A DNA stretch of 64,000 nucleotides from Granulicella tundricola MP5ACTX9 (lineage in GTDB: Bacteria; Acidobacteriota; Terriglobia; Terriglobales; Acidobacteriaceae): NCBI RefSeq assembly GCF_000178975.2, contig NC_015064.1:2046001-2110000 (forward strand), read 5' to 3'. Below are positions 16,946 to 25,047 of the stretch, piece by piece. The notes beneath the pieces are model-generated. The model was not told the DNA's origin. It saw only the letters and a list, made by a program, of their open reading frames with translations, and did not search any database. The translations under genes were made by a program, and so were the position numbers. Each line of letters starts with the position of its first letter. Positions within the stretch are counted from its first letter, which is position 1.

Positions 16946-17836
16946 CTATCGAGTCGTTTGGGTCGGGCGTTCCCCGAAGTTGAGGAAGAGGACATAGGCG
17001 CTGAGGACCTCCCACTGGAACATGGGAACGTTCAGGGCGTACTCGAGGCTGAGGTGAAAGAGCAGGCCGGCGATCAGGATGGGGTTGCGAAATCGCTTGA
17101 ACCAGACGAGGCAAGGGAAGAGAAGCTCGAACGCCATGGCGCACCAGCCGCCCAGCCGCAGGACCCATGCGGTGTGCAGGATGTGCGGGATGGGGAAGCG
17201 GCGGACCTCTCCGAGGTTGACGACGTAGTAGAGAGCGGTGCCGTTCCACCAGGTGTTGCCGTGCGCCTTCCACCAGAACGAGGCGAGGTAGAGGAGGGCG
17301 AGTTGATATTGGATGAGGCGCAGCGGCCACGGAGAGATCAATCGCGGGACGCTCTCTGACGGTTTGCGATACCTGCGGATGAGGCTATCGAGCGACAGAA
17401 CCTCAGCCGACGAGGCGAAGATGAGGAAGAAGGCGGCGCTGCGGAGGAAGGTGTCGCCACCATGCAGGATGATGGGGTTTCTCTGGTTGAGCGCGTTCAG
17501 GCCAAGGTAGACGATGACACTGCTGACGCGCGTTCCGAGGCCGAGCGTGAGCGTGATGGAGGCGCCGAGAATGAGGTAGTAGAGGGCTGTAACCCAGCGC
17601 TCGCTATGGGGTGCCAGGGCGAACAGGTTGAGGCGGAAGCCGGTCTCTGCCTGATCGATGGTGTCCGGGGTGATCCAGCCGTGAACGCCGAACCAGTTGC
17701 TCCAATCGCCGTGGAGCAGGAGCAGCGTCGCACAAACGCAGAGGCCGAAGAGGATTCGATAGACGGCGGCGGGCCAGGGTGAGACGGGCTTGAAGAGATA
17801 TTCAGTCAGGGAGGTTCGAAGGCTGCTGAAGGTCAT
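16946..17836 (-). CDS. HTTM domain membrane protein
   Basis: 296 residues with at least six predicted membrane segments. It matches the HTTM (horizontally transferred transmembrane, vitamin-K gamma-carboxylase-like) family: PWPAAVYRILFGLCVC, WSNWFGVHGWI, GLGTRVSSVIVYLGLNALNQRNPIILHGGDTFLR, and a C-terminal MAFELLFPCLVW plus ILIAGLLFHLSLEYALNVPMFQWEVL. Bacterial members are uncharacterised and often come with a small soluble/anchored partner; here the upstream gene overlaps by 4 bp (ATGA). Function unknown. Confidence 0.82.
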   Translation of the reverse strand: MTFSSLRTSLTEYLFKPVSPWPAAVYRILFGLCVCATLLLLHGDWSNWFGVHGWITPDTIDQAETGFRLNLFALAPHSERWVTALYYLILGASITLTLGLGTRVSSVIVYLGLNALNQRNPIILHGGDTFLRSAAFFLIFASSAEVLSLDSLIRRYRKPSESVPRLISPWPLRLIQYQLALLYLASFWWKAHGNTWWNGTALYYVVNLGEVRRFPIPHILHTAWVLRLGGWCAMAFELLFPCLVWFKRFRNPILIAGLLFHLSLEYALNVPMFQWEVLSAYVLFLNFGERPTQTTR

Positions 17837-18429
17837 TTGAGATCCTCAGGCTTGATCGGCAACTGGGCCAGCACGACTGATTTGGCCGCGGCATCAGCTC
17901 CGGTGGTGCCGGTCTGGGGATCGATGGGGGATTCGTATTTGACGAGGAGGACGCTCTGCGGAGGATCTGCCGGGTTGAGGTATCGGCGAGCGACGGCTTT
18001 GGCGATATCCGGCCAGAGGCCTGAGCAATCGGCGCAGAGGACGCTTTCAGAGAACTTCCGGTAACGCTCTTTGCTGTAACGCTGTGAGAGCGAGAACTCT
18101 TCCATGCGGGGGAAGGAGTAGAGCTTGTACTGGCCGCTCCTGGTGACGACGACGGCGCGGAGGTACTGCTCCATGGATTTTGGATTAGGCGCGAACATAT
18201 CCCAGGTGTCGGTCAGTCCGACACAGCGCATGTAGGGAGCGATGAGTTCGCGTGCCGCGCGTGCAGGGGCGATGTCGAACGGGATGGCGAACAGGAAGAG
18301 GGCGAAGGCGTGGAAGGCTACGAAGGCGACGATGAGCTTCTGCCGAATGGGATTCTGTCGTATGCGCTCGCTCTGGCCGATTGAGGAGGGATGGACTCTT
18401 CTGTTCACGACTTTCTTCGGCGGCACCAT
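17833..18429 (-). CDS. Membrane-anchored HTTM partner protein
   Basis: 198 residues with one N-terminal membrane segment (LIVAFVAFHAFALFLFAIPFD) and a globular part containing TDTWDMFAPNPKSMEQYL, a pattern seen in proteins encoded next to HTTM genes. The conserved Trp-Asp-Met-Phe-Ala-Pro-Asn-Pro box is the strongest landmark. A CADCSG sequence near residue 125 might bind metal or form a disulfide. The stop codon overlaps the start of the HTTM gene, so the products are probably made together. No function is known to me. Confidence 0.7.
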   Translation of the reverse strand: MVPPKKVVNRRVHPSSIGQSERIRQNPIRQKLIVAFVAFHAFALFLFAIPFDIAPARAARELIAPYMRCVGLTDTWDMFAPNPKSMEQYLRAVVVTRSGQYKLYSFPRMEEFSLSQRYSKERYRKFSESVLCADCSGLWPDIAKAVARRYLNPADPPQSVLLVKYESPIDPQTGTTGADAAAKSVVLAQLPIKPEDLK

Positions 18430-18534
18430 GCGATCAGCTTAGCTGATTTGTTTGAAGTTATTTGTGGCAGGGTTGTCCTGCTGACCATGCAAAACACATT
18501 GACATGCCCGGTGATGCTTCCATAGCCTACCCCT

Positions 18535-18744
18535 ATGAGTACACTTCCCAGCCAGATCAGCGATTTGTCCATTGCGGAGAAGGTCGAGTTGCTGGGTGCG
18601 CTTTGGGAAGATATTGAAGCGCATGCACCTGCCTTGAGCGACGAACAGGAAGCAGAGCTGGATCGTCGTGTGGCTGAGTATGAACGAAATCCCTCGGATG
18701 TGATCCCTTGGGAGCAGCTTCGGGCGGAACTATTCAAGCACTAG
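18535..18744 (+). CDS. Orphan addiction-module antitoxin (TIGR02574 / Unstab_antitox type)
   Basis: 69 residues: LSIAEKVELLGALWEDIEAH, then LSDEQEAELDRRVAEYERNPSDVIPWEQL. This is the standard pattern of the small antitoxin family normally followed, with overlap, by a RelE/ParE toxin. No toxin follows on the plus strand; the antitoxin's 3' end instead overlaps by 11 bp the end of a convergent unrelated gene. It may be a relic or a trans-acting antitoxin. Confidence 0.8.
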   Translation: MSTLPSQISDLSIAEKVELLGALWEDIEAHAPALSDEQEAELDRRVAEYERNPSDVIPWEQLRAELFKH

Positions 18745-19015
18745 CCTTCCACCATGCGTCCGTAGCGAATTCCACAGGGATGTTGTCGTCGCCAATCTCA
18801 AAACCGCGGGCTTCGATCTCCGTAAACCAACGGTCGCGTAATGTGTGCGGAAGGGTTTGTCCACACCACGGGCAGTGGCTGATGGCAATGAAGCTACCGC
18901 CTCCATCAAGCACCGGAATGCCGTAATCGCGGAACTTGGGCACATAGAGGATTGCGGTTTCTCCTCCAGCGAGATTGCTCGACATCATGGCACAGCAGTG
19001 GTCGTTCACGTACAC
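18734..19015 (-). CDS. Small Cys-rich protein, DUF6980-like
   Basis: About 93 residues (GTG start at 19015; a second GTG at 19009 is equally possible). Conserved pattern: DHCCAMMSSNL, VPKFRDYGIPVLDGGGSFIAI, SHCPWCGQTLP, LRDRWFTEIEARG. The CC near the N-terminus and CPWC in the middle suggest one zinc site. I recall such proteins as a widespread uncharacterised family. It is convergent with the orphan antitoxin and overlaps its 3' end. Confidence 0.65.
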   Translation of the reverse strand: MYVNDHCCAMMSSNLAGGETAILYVPKFRDYGIPVLDGGGSFIAISHCPWCGQTLPHTLRDRWFTEIEARGFEIGDDNIPVEFATDAWWKASA

Positions 19016-19136
19016 CTCAAGACAATAAGAATAATGCTTGGTAGTCTTCGGTTCCGCGCCCAGCAGTTTCCGAGTGGGAGTCTTAGGGCGGAACTCCCTC
19101 AGCGGCTAAAGTCTCTTTTTGGCTGGAGATGACGAT

Positions 19137-19156
19137 GGCGGGACTGAAGTCCCGCC
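19137..19156. repeat. Short hairpin repeat (GGCGGGACT arms)
   Basis: Perfect 9-bp inverted repeat GGCGGGACT-GA-AGTCCCGCC preceded by CCTCAGCGGCTAAAG at 19098. I recall similar sequences as frequent intergenic repeats in Terriglobia; only one copy is visible here. The rest of 19016-19222 holds nothing recognisable. Confidence 0.5.
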
Positions 19157-19222
19157 CTTTCAAAGCTCGGGACAAAGCAATGTAGCGCGTTAACTAGTGC
19201 ATTCAGCAATCATGACGCTTTA

Positions 19223-19963
19223 TTGCGAGTGTATTATCAAGATGTGCTTCCTTTCCTTCTGATTCTGCCCGTCGTGTCGACGCTGGCTGGTGGTTTGCTT
19301 GCGTTGCGCTTCAGGCGGAATATGCCGTTGCTCATTGCGGCTGCCGCGGGACTGTTGCTGGGGGCGGCTTTTCTCGATCTGCTGCCGGAGGCGCTGGACC
19401 TGGGGGCGAAGCAGCGGCTCGGCGGGGCGGATGTGCTGGGGCTTACGCTGGGGTTCTTCCTGCTGTTTGCAGCGATCGAGAGCGGTCTGGACGCGCTGAC
19501 GGAGCGAGAGGCTGGCGCGCAGAAGACGCTGCGGCGCGTGGCCGGCGGGCTGCTGGTATTTCACAGCTTTCGGGATGGGATGGCGATCGGGGCGGCATTT
19601 GCCGCGTCGCATACGGCGGGGTACGCGGTGGCGCTGGGGATTGGCGCGCATGACCTGGCGGACGGGATGAATACGATCATTCTGACGACGCGTGGCGAGA
19701 AGGCTCGGTGGCCGGATTATCTGTTCCTGGGGCTCGATGCGATGGCGCCGTTTGTGGGGGGCTTGCTGACCGTCTGGTGGTTGATCTCGTCGCGAGACGC
19801 GGTGATCCTGTTGACGCTGGCCGCGGGGTTCTTCTTGCAGATGGCGACGAGTGATTTCCTCCCGCAGGTGAGGCGGCATGAGGGGAATAGACGATGGTTG
19901 CTGGGGGCCGTAGTCGGTGGGGCCGGCGTGATTTATCTAACGAATCGGTTGCTGGCGGGGTAG
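19223..19963 (+). CDS. ZIP family metal transporter
   Basis: About 246 residues with seven or eight membrane helices. ZIP hallmarks: HSFRDGMAIGAAF (His114, Asp118) in helix 4 and GIGAHDLADGMN (His143, Asp144, Asp147) in helix 5, which form the intramembrane metal site. A cytosolic loop separates helices 3 and 4 (TEREAGAQKTLRR). It probably imports Zn2+ or another divalent ion; substrate not determinable. The start is uncertain: TTG at 19223 is used because the next GTGs (19229, 19244) shorten the first helix. It is the last gene before the strand-composition switch near 19.98 kb. Confidence 0.8.
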   Translation: MRVYYQDVLPFLLILPVVSTLAGGLLALRFRRNMPLLIAAAAGLLLGAAFLDLLPEALDLGAKQRLGGADVLGLTLGFFLLFAAIESGLDALTEREAGAQKTLRRVAGGLLVFHSFRDGMAIGAAFAASHTAGYAVALGIGAHDLADGMNTIILTTRGEKARWPDYLFLGLDAMAPFVGGLLTVWWLISSRDAVILLTLAAGFFLQMATSDFLPQVRRHEGNRRWLLGAVVGGAGVIYLTNRLLAG

Positions 19964-20014
19964 TAGAGAAGACCCCGGGCTCTTAGCCTGCCAACCATCG
20001 CCACGACGAGCCGA

Positions 20015-20323
20015 TCAACCTTTACCTGGCCGAAATCTGACCGTATAGAACCCACCAAACACCGTAAGCACTACACCCCACCAAAACGTAGGATTCAGAT
20101 TCTGGAGCACCGTGGCAGGGAAGTGCGGATGCCCAAAGTGTTCATAGCTCCCTTGCGCCAGCAGCACGATCCCATACGCGAGCATCAGTATCCCGCAGAA
20201 GAACCAGATAGAAATCTCTCCCTTGGTCTTTGCCCCCGGCGATCCTGCCGCTGCCTCATGCGCACTGTGTACCCCTGCACTCATAATCACATGCGGCTTA
20301 GGGTCCTGCGTCTCATCAACCAT
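20015..20323 (-). CDS. Small two-helix membrane protein
   Basis: 102 residues from the ATG at 20323, which has GGGAGG seven bases upstream; the frame's earlier start at 20341 is not needed. Two membrane helices (ISIWFFCGILMLAYGIVLLAQ and FWWGVVLTVFGGFYTVRF) follow a charged N-terminus (HEAAAGSPGAKTKGE). It follows the SSS symporter on the same strand with a 91-bp gap and may be an accessory subunit; unrecognised otherwise. Confidence 0.65.
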   Translation of the reverse strand: MVDETQDPKPHVIMSAGVHSAHEAAAGSPGAKTKGEISIWFFCGILMLAYGIVLLAQGSYEHFGHPHFPATVLQNLNPTFWWGVVLTVFGGFYTVRFRPGKG

Positions 20324-20414
20324 CACAAACCTCCCAATCATTTAGAAAACGCGAAGCGTCCAAAACCGTGCGAAGCAATGCCCGGCCGGCGCTAGGCCGC
20401 CTTGGTCTTTGCCT

Positions 20415-22142
20415 CTAAAAAAACACAATATTCAAAATAAAGAACACTGTAATCACCACAACCGCCCAGAAAATAGGCTTCTCAAACAAGTTCTTCGCCC
20501 CATCATCCGGCAGCGGAGTCACCCCATACACCAGGCCGGAGAGCTCCGACATGGGCTGAGCCTTCGTCATCAAGCTGACGATCACCGTCACGACCACACA
20601 GATAATCCAGCTCCAAAGCGCACGATAGAGATTCTCCGCCATCGGCTTCGCATCCGCACTCATCGCGATATACCGTAGCGCACCACCGTTCGTCTGCACC
20701 CACACAAACATCCCGATCGAAGAAGCCGTCCCCGCCAGCAATCCCCAGAAGCCGCCCGCATGGGTCGCCCGCTTCCATAGCATGCCCAGGATCACCGTCC
20801 CAAACAGCGGCGCGATGAAGAAGCTGAACAGCGCCTGCACATAGTCCATGATCGAGTTCGCATTCATCACCAGATAAGCCGTAGCAATCGAGATCAACAT
20901 CCCAATCACGGTCGACCACCGCCCCATCGCCACATAATGGCTGTCGGAAGCCTTCTTATTGATGAAAGCCCCATAGAGGTCATACGTCCAGACAGTCGAA
21001 AACGCACTGACGTTCCCGGCCATCCCGCTCATAAAGCCCGCCACCAGCGCCGTGATCCCCAGCCCCAGCAGCCCCGGTCCGCAGTATCGAATCAGCATCA
21101 GCGGAAGCACGTCGTCGAAGCTATGCTGCCCCGTCACCTTCGCCACGGACGCAGGCACCAGGTCGAACATCCGCGACCCATCCGCGTTATGCAGCCCCAG
21201 CGCCACCAGCCCCGGCACAATGACGATCAGCGGCACCGCCATCTTGAACGCCGCGCCAATCACCGGAGCCATCTTCGCCGCACGCAGATTGTTCGCACTC
21301 AAAACCCGCTGGACGACGAGAAAATCGGTGGTCCAATACCCAAAGCTGATCACAAACCCCAGCCCGAACACGATCCCCGTCCAATGCACGCCCATCGGGT
21401 TGTCCTTGAAGCTCCCCAGGGTCGTCCACATATGCGTGTAGTTCGCGTTCCCGATATTTGTCGCAATGTTCGCCTTCAACTGGTGCCAGCCGCCCGCCTC
21501 CACGAGCCCCAGGATCGGGATCATCGCCGCACCCGCCCAGATCAGCACAAACTGCAGCACCTCGTTGATGATCGCGGACCGCAGGCCGCCCAGCATCACG
21601 TACAGCGCCACCGTTCCCGCACCCACCCAGATCGAAAACGTAATATTCCAGCCCAGCACCGTCTGCATCACCACGGCCATCGCGTACATGTTCACGCCGG
21701 ACATCAAAATCGTCATCAGCGCAAAGCTCACCGCGCTCACCGCCCGCGCGCCATCCCCGAACCGCAGATGCAGGTATCCCGGGACGGAGTGCGTCTTAGA
21801 GATGTAATAAAACGGCATCATCACGATACCCAGGAACAGCATCGCCGGAATGGCACCAATCCAGTACCAGTGCGTCGCCAGCATCCCGTACTGGTACGCT
21901 GCGCCCGCCCAACCCATCAGCTCCAGCGACCCCAGGTTCGCCGAAACAAAGCTCAGCCCCGCAATCCAGGCCGACATCTCCCGCCCCGCCAGGAAGAACT
22001 CCTCAGACGTATTCGTCGAGCCCTTCACATAGAACCCGATGAACACCACCAGCGCAAAGTAAAGCACCAGGATGACCACATCCACAGGAGCCAGGTGAGT
22101 CAACTGCCCAGACATCAGGAAAGCAGCAGGTACTACATGCAT
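20415..22142 (-). CDS. Sodium:solute symporter (SSS/SGLT family)
   Basis: 575 residues with about 13-14 membrane helices. SGLT-like signature: STNTSEEFFLAGREMSAWIAGLSFVSANLGSLELMGWAGAAYQYG near the N-terminus, GGLRSAIINEVLQFVLIWAGA, and SFGYWTTDFLVVQRVLSA. It couples Na+ entry to uptake of a sugar or related solute. A LacI-type box (22189) and a 45-bp element shared with the kduI promoter (22336) lie upstream, so the substrate is plausibly a uronate or its unsaturated/keto derivative (inference). The 102-residue membrane protein gene follows. Confidence 0.85.
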   Translation of the reverse strand: MHVVPAAFLMSGQLTHLAPVDVVILVLYFALVVFIGFYVKGSTNTSEEFFLAGREMSAWIAGLSFVSANLGSLELMGWAGAAYQYGMLATHWYWIGAIPAMLFLGIVMMPFYYISKTHSVPGYLHLRFGDGARAVSAVSFALMTILMSGVNMYAMAVVMQTVLGWNITFSIWVGAGTVALYVMLGGLRSAIINEVLQFVLIWAGAAMIPILGLVEAGGWHQLKANIATNIGNANYTHMWTTLGSFKDNPMGVHWTGIVFGLGFVISFGYWTTDFLVVQRVLSANNLRAAKMAPVIGAAFKMAVPLIVIVPGLVALGLHNADGSRMFDLVPASVAKVTGQHSFDDVLPLMLIRYCGPGLLGLGITALVAGFMSGMAGNVSAFSTVWTYDLYGAFINKKASDSHYVAMGRWSTVIGMLISIATAYLVMNANSIMDYVQALFSFFIAPLFGTVILGMLWKRATHAGGFWGLLAGTASSIGMFVWVQTNGGALRYIAMSADAKPMAENLYRALWSWIICVVVTVIVSLMTKAQPMSELSGLVYGVTPLPDDGAKNLFEKPIFWAVVVITVFFILNIVFF

Positions 22143-22188
22143 AGATCGAACCCTCAGGCAAAAATAATGGCTTCCCAGCCTATCGCGC

Positions 22189-22200
22189 GTAAACGCTTAC
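22189..22200 (-). promoter_or_regulatory. LacI-type operator candidate upstream of the symporter
   Basis: GTAAACGCTTAC, a near-palindrome with the central CG typical of LacI-family boxes, 47 bp upstream of the symporter start. No equivalent is seen before kduI. Confidence 0.45.
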
Positions 22201-22335
22201 TCAAACGTATGCGCCACTATATCAGTCGCATCCCACCCTTGGACACGCCGGAAGCCGGCACCCAAGATTCCCAGCCTCATTCAACATTCCGTCGAACGCA
22301 AGATAAGGCATTGCCATTCAAATCCACTCACACAA

Positions 22336-22380
22336 ATCAGTCTTGATCGCTTTGATCAATCTTTATCAACTCAATCCGTT
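22336..22380 (-). promoter_or_regulatory. 45-bp uronate-regulon element upstream of the symporter
   Basis: Counterpart of 9919-9963 on the minus strand, 41 of 45 positions identical, 194 bp upstream of the symporter start. Here the inverted repeat is fuller: TTGATC-AAAGC-GATCAA. The 22143-22484 spacer otherwise contains the LacI-type box and, for the plus-strand gene, a TATACT hexamer at 22449. Confidence 0.7.
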
Positions 22381-22484
22381 CGCCAGGGAGACGCACCGTC
22401 TCATCCAGCACTGAAGCGTGAATCACAGGCCGCCCAAAACGAATCTCCTATACTGATACTGATCCAACCTAGGAGACCTACACC

Positions 22485-22826
22485 ATGCGTACCTCTATCT
22501 TCCGCGGTCTTCTGCTCACCGCCACCCTCGCTTCCACCTCCTTCGCCCTCGCTCAGACCGCCGGTCAGGACGTCAAGGACGCCGGCCATGACACCGCCCA
22601 CGCCACCAAAAAGGTCGGCCACGCGACAGCCCACGGCACCAAGAAGGCGTATCACAAGACCGCCCACGGAACCCACGTAGCCGCCCACAAGACCGCTGAC
22701 GCAGGCAAGGATGTCGGTCACGACACCAAGGTAGGTGCGGAAGATGTAGGCCACGATACGAAAGTAGGAGCCGAAAAGACCGGCCACGGCCTCCACAAGC
22801 TGGGCGATAAAGTAACCGGCAAATAG
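22485..22826 (+). CDS. Secreted His-rich protein with seven 11-residue repeats
   Basis: 113 residues. Signal peptide MRTSIFRGLLLTATLASTSFALAQ, then residues 33-109 form exactly seven contiguous 11-mers. Position 3 is His in every copy and position 5 is Thr in six of seven (AGHDTAHATKK, VGHATAHGTKK ... VGHDTKVGAED, VGHDTKVGAEK, TGHGLHKLGDK). The 11-mer period resembles group-3 LEA proteins, which form amphipathic helices on drying, but regular His substitutions are unusual and could bind metal. RBS AGGAGA precedes the ATG. It stands alone; function unknown. Confidence 0.75.
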   Translation: MRTSIFRGLLLTATLASTSFALAQTAGQDVKDAGHDTAHATKKVGHATAHGTKKAYHKTAHGTHVAAHKTADAGKDVGHDTKVGAEDVGHDTKVGAEKTGHGLHKLGDKVTGK

Positions 22827-22840
22827 CCGAAACAGGGTGC

Positions 22841-22866
22841 CCCATGTCTCGCTTTTGAGACATGGG
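22841..22866. other. Hairpin downstream of the 11-mer repeat gene
   Basis: CCCATGTCTC-GCTTTT-GAGACATGGG, a perfect 10-bp stem 15 bp past the stop. No clear U-tract follows, so termination is only possible; it could equally be a dispersed repeat. Confidence 0.45.
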
Positions 22867-22873
22867 TTCCAAC

Positions 22874-22970
22874 CCATTTCGTCCGGTGACCCATGATCGG
22901 CCCGGAGCAGGAAGTCCAGACCTAAGCCACCTGTTTCGAAGACTTTAGGCCTTTTGCCGGGGTAGAGGTG
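22874..22970. repeat. Dispersed repeats at the 3' end of ctaA (includes element copy C)
   Basis: 22874-22899 is the minus-strand copy of the 26-bp motif found at 3639. From 22914 a copy of the GTCCAGACCTAA ... GAAGACTTTAGG ... CCGGGGT element follows in plus orientation. It overlaps the ctaA stop codon (22945-22947), so the last ctaA codons are repeat-derived. Confidence 0.65.
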
Positions 22971-23913
22971 CAAGCCTCGATTCCATCGGCCACACCACTC
23001 CCGCCGCCAATCCCACCAGCGCCACCCAGTACAGATCCGCTCCCAGCAGATGCACCATCTGCATCCACGCCGGAGCCAGCAGCAGCACGTCCAGCACCCC
23101 CAGCGCGAACTGTAGCCCCAGCAGTCCCAACACCAGATTCATCCCCCGCCCCAGCCCTTCCCGCCGAGCCCTCACCACCAGCCACACCACAAACCCAGCC
23201 GCCACCACAGCACTCAGCGGATGCAGTCCTCGCAGCCTCAGCAGCCACGGCGAATGTACATCCAGGTCCGCCGCCACCGCTGCCCTTAGCGACGAGGCAG
23301 GGAACAGCGTATCCCCCAGAGCAGCCAGCGACCCACTCACCCCAACCACCAGCGTAGCCACCAAGCCCACCACCGCCGCCACCTTATCCATCCCCTTAGC
23401 CCGCAGCCCCCTCCACCCCTGCCCAGTCCCCAGCATCCTAGCCGTCATAGTCAGCGCCGCTACCAAGATCAAAGTGTTGCTCAGATGCACGGAAAGCAGC
23501 ACCATCCGCCCCACCGACTGGTTTCCCGTCACATATCCCAGCTTCACCAGCAGCGCACCCAGGAAAGCCTCATTGACCAGCAGCACGGTAGAGATCACCG
23601 CAAACACCCGTGCCGCCGCCCCCTTCAACGTCGCCCGAAACGTCCACACCAGCATCGCCACAATCGCGATCACATCCCCGGTCACCATCTGCCGGTGCGT
23701 GAACTCGATCACCGTATGCAGCGTAGGCGAGACAGGAATCGCCACCCCATTGCACAGTGGCCAGTTATTCCCACAACCCGCCCCGGACCCAGTTGCCCGC
23801 ACGAGCGCCCCCCACAACACCACCAGCACGTTATACCCCACGACCCCCCAGGCAAACCGCGCCGCCCTCCGCGAAACACCCACCCGCTCCGATACCATCG
23901 CCGCCGTTGCCAT
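22945..23913 (-). CDS. ctaA: Heme A synthase (COX15/CtaA)
   Basis: 322 residues, about eight membrane helices in two four-helix halves. It oxidises heme O to heme A for cytochrome aa3 oxidases. Landmarks: LWGALVRATGSGAGCGNNWPLCNG with the Cys pair (47 and 54) seen in the Bacillus-type enzyme, HTVIEFTHR with heme-ligand His66 and His73 and Glu70, VHLSNTLIL in the first half, and the second-half RLRGLHPL and QMVHLLGADLYW His residues. The C-terminal four codons and the stop lie inside a dispersed repeat element. No cytochrome oxidase genes are nearby. It is followed by nothing on this strand; proC is 24 bp upstream. Confidence 0.9.
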   Translation of the reverse strand: MATAAMVSERVGVSRRAARFAWGVVGYNVLVVLWGALVRATGSGAGCGNNWPLCNGVAIPVSPTLHTVIEFTHRQMVTGDVIAIVAMLVWTFRATLKGAAARVFAVISTVLLVNEAFLGALLVKLGYVTGNQSVGRMVLLSVHLSNTLILVAALTMTARMLGTGQGWRGLRAKGMDKVAAVVGLVATLVVGVSGSLAALGDTLFPASSLRAAVAADLDVHSPWLLRLRGLHPLSAVVAAGFVVWLVVRARREGLGRGMNLVLGLLGLQFALGVLDVLLLAPAWMQMVHLLGADLYWVALVGLAAGVVWPMESRLAPLPRQKA

Positions 23914-23937
23914 ACTTACTATCCTAAGCCTCGCAAA

Positions 23938-24792
23938 CTATCCTGCCGCAAGCTCCTTCGCCCGAGCCGTAGCCCGCTTCACCGCCTTGATCAGCGTCAC
24001 GCGCAGCCCACCCTCCTCCAGTTCCAGAATCCCATCCACCGTACATCCCGCCGGAGTCGTCACCTGATCCTTCAGCAGCGCCGGATGATACCCCGTCTCG
24101 AGCACCATCTTCGCCGACCCCAACGTCGTCTGCGCCGCCAGCAGCGTCGCCACATCCCTTGGCAGCCCCACATTCACGCCCGCCTCTGCCAGCGCCTCGA
24201 TGATGATGTAGATAAACGCCGGCCCGGACCCACTCAGCCCCGTCACCGCATCCATATGTTTCTCGGCGACCACCACCGTCCGCCCCACGGTCGCAAAGAT
24301 CCTCTGCGCTACAGACATCTGCTCCGCTGAGGCAAACCGCCCCCCACAAAGCGCAGTCACGCCCGCAGCCAGCATGGAAGGCGTATTCGGCATAGCCCGG
24401 ATCACCGCCAGCTCCAACCCCGCCGCCGCCTCGATCGCCGTCGTCTTCACCGAAGCCGCAAACGAAACGATCATCTTCTCCGCAGTCAATCCACCCTTGA
24501 TCGTTTCAATCAATCCCGGCACCTGAATCGGCTTCACCCCCAGCAGAATCACGTCGGCCCAGGTCGCCGCAGCCAGGTTGTCGGTCGTGACCTCCACTCC
24601 CGTCTGCGCCGAAAGCGCCAGTGCCCGGTCCGCATGCTGCACGGTGGCCACAATCTGCTCCGGTGCCAGCAGGTTGTTCTTCAAAAACGCCTGTAGCAGA
24701 ATCCCACCCATCTTGCCCGCGCCCAGTACTGCAACCTTTACCCCGGGCATCATCGCCGCGGGCCGTACGATCTCCAACTCAATTTCGCTCAT
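23938..24792 (-). CDS. proC: Pyrroline-5-carboxylate reductase
   Basis: 284 residues from the ATG at 24792 (MSEIELEIV); a start at MMPGVKVAVLG is also possible. ProC catalyses the last step of proline synthesis with NAD(P)H. Rossmann motif VAVLGAGKMGGILLQ, then DVILLGVKPIQV, SFAASVKTTAIE, AVIRAMPNTPSMLAAGVTALCGG, LSGSGPAFIYIIIEALAEAGVNVGLPR, and VTTPAGCTVDGILELEEGGLRVTLIKAV, all typical and complete. It lies 24 bp upstream of ctaA on the same strand and may be co-transcribed with it. Confidence 0.93.
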   Translation of the reverse strand: MSEIELEIVRPAAMMPGVKVAVLGAGKMGGILLQAFLKNNLLAPEQIVATVQHADRALALSAQTGVEVTTDNLAAATWADVILLGVKPIQVPGLIETIKGGLTAEKMIVSFAASVKTTAIEAAAGLELAVIRAMPNTPSMLAAGVTALCGGRFASAEQMSVAQRIFATVGRTVVVAEKHMDAVTGLSGSGPAFIYIIIEALAEAGVNVGLPRDVATLLAAQTTLGSAKMVLETGYHPALLKDQVTTPAGCTVDGILELEEGGLRVTLIKAVKRATARAKELAAG

Positions 24793-25047
24793 GCCTAACA
24801 ACTTATCAGACTGAACCGAGCCAACGAGCCGCAAACCCCTCATCGGGAATCGCGCTCATTCCAGTACAAAGGTTTGAATTGTGGTTATAAATGATGCTTC
24901 CATCCCGATTATTTACTGCTAGAATCGCGGGCAAGCAAACCCCAATTGCACGGCGCAACTCAACCTAAACCGCTCGCCCAACGAGATTCACGGAAACGGT
25001 ACCGCAGCAGGCTCCCTCACCAGGAGCGTGTACGAGGAGGCCCCTTC

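Noticed and set aside
14943..17330. A 795-residue version of the phosphoesterase
   Set aside because: The extra 147 residues overlap the HTTM gene and are low-complexity; a signal peptide starts at 16889.
19938..20014. Inverted repeats marking the left inversion boundary
   Set aside because: I could not find any convincing inverted match with the right-hand side (34.9-36 kb) by eye, beyond the dispersed elements described.
19960..20020. A replication origin or terminus to explain the composition switch
   Set aside because: The sign changes back within 23 kb, and no dnaA, DnaA-box cluster or dif-like site was seen.
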